64,000 nucleotides of DNA from JBJYIN01 sp046237015 (GTDB lineage: Bacteria > Pseudomonadota > Gammaproteobacteria > Enterobacterales > Enterobacteriaceae): NCBI RefSeq assembly GCF_046237015.1, contig NZ_JBJYIN010000007.1, forward strand, positions 62,001 to 126,000. Reading direction: 5' to 3'. Position numbers and translations under genes: made by a program. The notes beneath the pieces were generated by a model. It was not told the origin of the DNA. It ran no database searches and saw only the letters and a list, made by a program, of their open reading frames with translations. Of this stretch, positions 62,839 to 64,000 are shown in pieces; position 1 is the stretch's first letter; every line of letters starts with the position of its first letter.

Positions 62839-64000
62839 ATGATTAATACACGGACGCCGGACGAGCGGCAATTTTTGACCAGTGATAACACGGAACTGTT
62901 TTATCGCTATTGGCCTGCAACATCGGCGGGTGCAACGCCGAAAGTGATCGTGTTGTTCCATCGCGGACATGAGCATTCAGGGCGCCTGCAACATATTGTC
63001 GACGAACTGGCGATGCCAGGCACCACGTTTTATGCCTGGGATGCCCGTGGACACGGTCGCTCTCCCGGTCAACGTGGTTATAGCCCATCGCTGGCCCGTT
63101 CAGTACAGGATGTTGATGAGTTTGTCCGTTTTGCGGCGGCTGATAGTCAGGCGTCAATGGACGATGTGGTAGTGGTCGCACAAAGCGTTGGCGCGGTTCT
63201 GGCCGCAACGTGGGCACATGATTATGCCCCAGCCATTCGCGGTCTGGTGCTGGCTTCTCCGGCGTTTAAAGTCAAACTGTATGTACCGTTTGCCCGTCAA
63301 GGGCTGGCGTTGATGTACCGGTTACGCGGTCTCTTTTTCGTTAATTCCTACGTTAAAGGCAAGTATTTGACACATGACCCGCAACGGGTGGCGAGTTTTA
63401 ATCAGGACCCACTGATTACCCGCCCCATTGCGGTAAACATTCTCCTCGATCTCTACAAAACAGCAGAACGTATTGTCAGCGATGCCAGCGCGATTACGTT
63501 ACCGGTGCAGATGCTGGTTTCCGGGGAGGATTACGTTGTACACCGCCAACCACAGATCGATTTTTACCAACGACTACGCAACCCGTTGAAGGAGTTGCAT
63601 GTACTGCCGGGTTTTTATCACGATACGTTGGGTGAAAAGGAGAGACATGTTGCGTTCGATAAAATGCGCGAATTCATCGATACGCTCTATGCCGCGCCAC
63701 CACAGCGTTTTGATTATAGCCATGAAGATCGCTGGAGTCCGGGGGCGGATACCTGGCGGATGTTAAACGGCGGGCCGGAACCTTACTCGATGGACGATAT
63801 GGCGTATCGCGGCCTGCGTTATGGCATGAAAATGCTGGGGACTCAGTCTACAGGGGTACGTCTGGGGTTTGAAACGGGGTTTGATTCGGGCAGTACGCTG
63901 GATTATGTCTATCGTAACCAGCCTCAGGGCAGTAGCGCACTGGGACGTTTGATTGATAAAAATTACCTCAATAGCGTCGGCTGGAAAGGGATCCGCCAGC
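62839..64000 (+). CDS. ynbC: YnbC-like bifunctional alpha/beta hydrolase, 5' part, cut by the window end
   Basis: An open frame of 387 codons from ATG 62839 to the last base. Residues about 15-280 form an alpha/beta hydrolase: the loop LFHRGHEHSGR, the nucleophile Ser in VVVAQSVGAVLAA near residue 116, the Asp in SGEDYVVHRQ near 230, and the His in GFYHDTLGE near 258. From about residue 320 a second region begins (MDDMAYRGLRYGMKMLGT and RLGFETGFDSGSTLDYVY), the start of the methyltransferase-like domain of YnbC-type proteins. It directly follows ynbA; the cytidylyltransferase-like ynbB found between them in E. coli is absent here. Confidence 0.86.
   Translation, partial: MINTRTPDERQFLTSDNTELFYRYWPATSAGATPKVIVLFHRGHEHSGRLQHIVDELAMPGTTFYAWDARGHGRSPGQRGYSPSLARSVQDVDEFVRFAAADSQASMDDVVVVAQSVGAVLAATWAHDYAPAIRGLVLASPAFKVKLYVPFARQGLALMYRLRGLFFVNSYVKGKYLTHDPQRVASFNQDPLITRPIAVNILLDLYKTAERIVSDASAITLPVQMLVSGEDYVVHRQPQIDFYQRLRNPLKELHVLPGFYHDTLGEKERHVAFDKMREFIDTLYAAPPQRFDYSHEDRWSPGADTWRMLNGGPEPYSMDDMAYRGLRYGMKMLGTQSTGVRLGFETGFDSGSTLDYVYRNQPQGSSALGRLIDKNYLNSVGWKGIRQ

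Overview
The window looks like chromosomal DNA of a soft-rot plant-associated enterobacterium, most likely Pectobacterium or a close relative. The grounds are enterobacterial gene content (narGHJI, gabTD, ascGFB, azlCD, ynbA/ynbC), two ERIC-type intergenic repeats, and a giant two-partner-secreted CdiA/HecA protein of the kind found in soft-rot bacteria. The genus is an inference; no rRNA or marker gene is present.

Layout. 1-3521: the end of the respiratory nitrate reductase operon (narG 3' part, narH, narJ, narI). 3696-5127: small accessory genes (VOC protein, YeaQ/YmgE-type membrane protein, LysE/RhtB exporter). 5251-14566: a GABA/polyamine locus in which a PotA-type ATPase and a MocR regulator run leftward, and gabT, gabD, a PotD-type binding protein and two permeases run rightward. 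An ERIC element sits between the two permease genes. 14813-35815: a contact-dependent inhibition locus (cdiB, a 5250-codon cdiA, cdiI, symE), followed by a displaced second unit made of a duplicated pretoxin block, a different toxin C-terminus, its own immunity gene and a frameshifted symE. 35840-38872: a DUF1360-like membrane protein diverging from an Rrf2 regulator, then four AT-rich orphan genes headed by a perfect RfaH ops element.

38944-50078: plant-sugar and amide metabolism (M20 amidohydrolase, GH127 arabinofuranosidase with a GPH sugar symporter and AraC regulator, ClbS/DfsB protein, ascG-ascF-ascB beta-glucoside system). 50318-56280: HisN-like phosphatase, a LysR regulator diverging from a medium-chain dehydrogenase, and a TauABC/SsuABC-type transporter. 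56897-61941: a secreted hypothetical protein, a TetR regulator diverging from a RidA protein over a striking set of palindromes, a hypothetical, an Lrp-type regulator diverging from azlCD, and another hypothetical. 62185-64000: ynbA and the 5' part of a ynbC-like gene, running off the window.

The most distinctive biology lies between 14.8 and 38.9 kb. The CDI locus shows how toxin/immunity modules are stacked and homogenised by recombination: two units of about 2.8 kb share an essentially identical pretoxin block, similar terminator stems and a convergent symE gene, but carry unrelated toxins and immunity proteins. An AT-rich stretch in the middle of CdiA is a good candidate for an exchanged receptor-binding domain. 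The ops element in front of orphan small genes suggests RfaH-dependent transcription of what may be the remains of another polymorphic-toxin operon.
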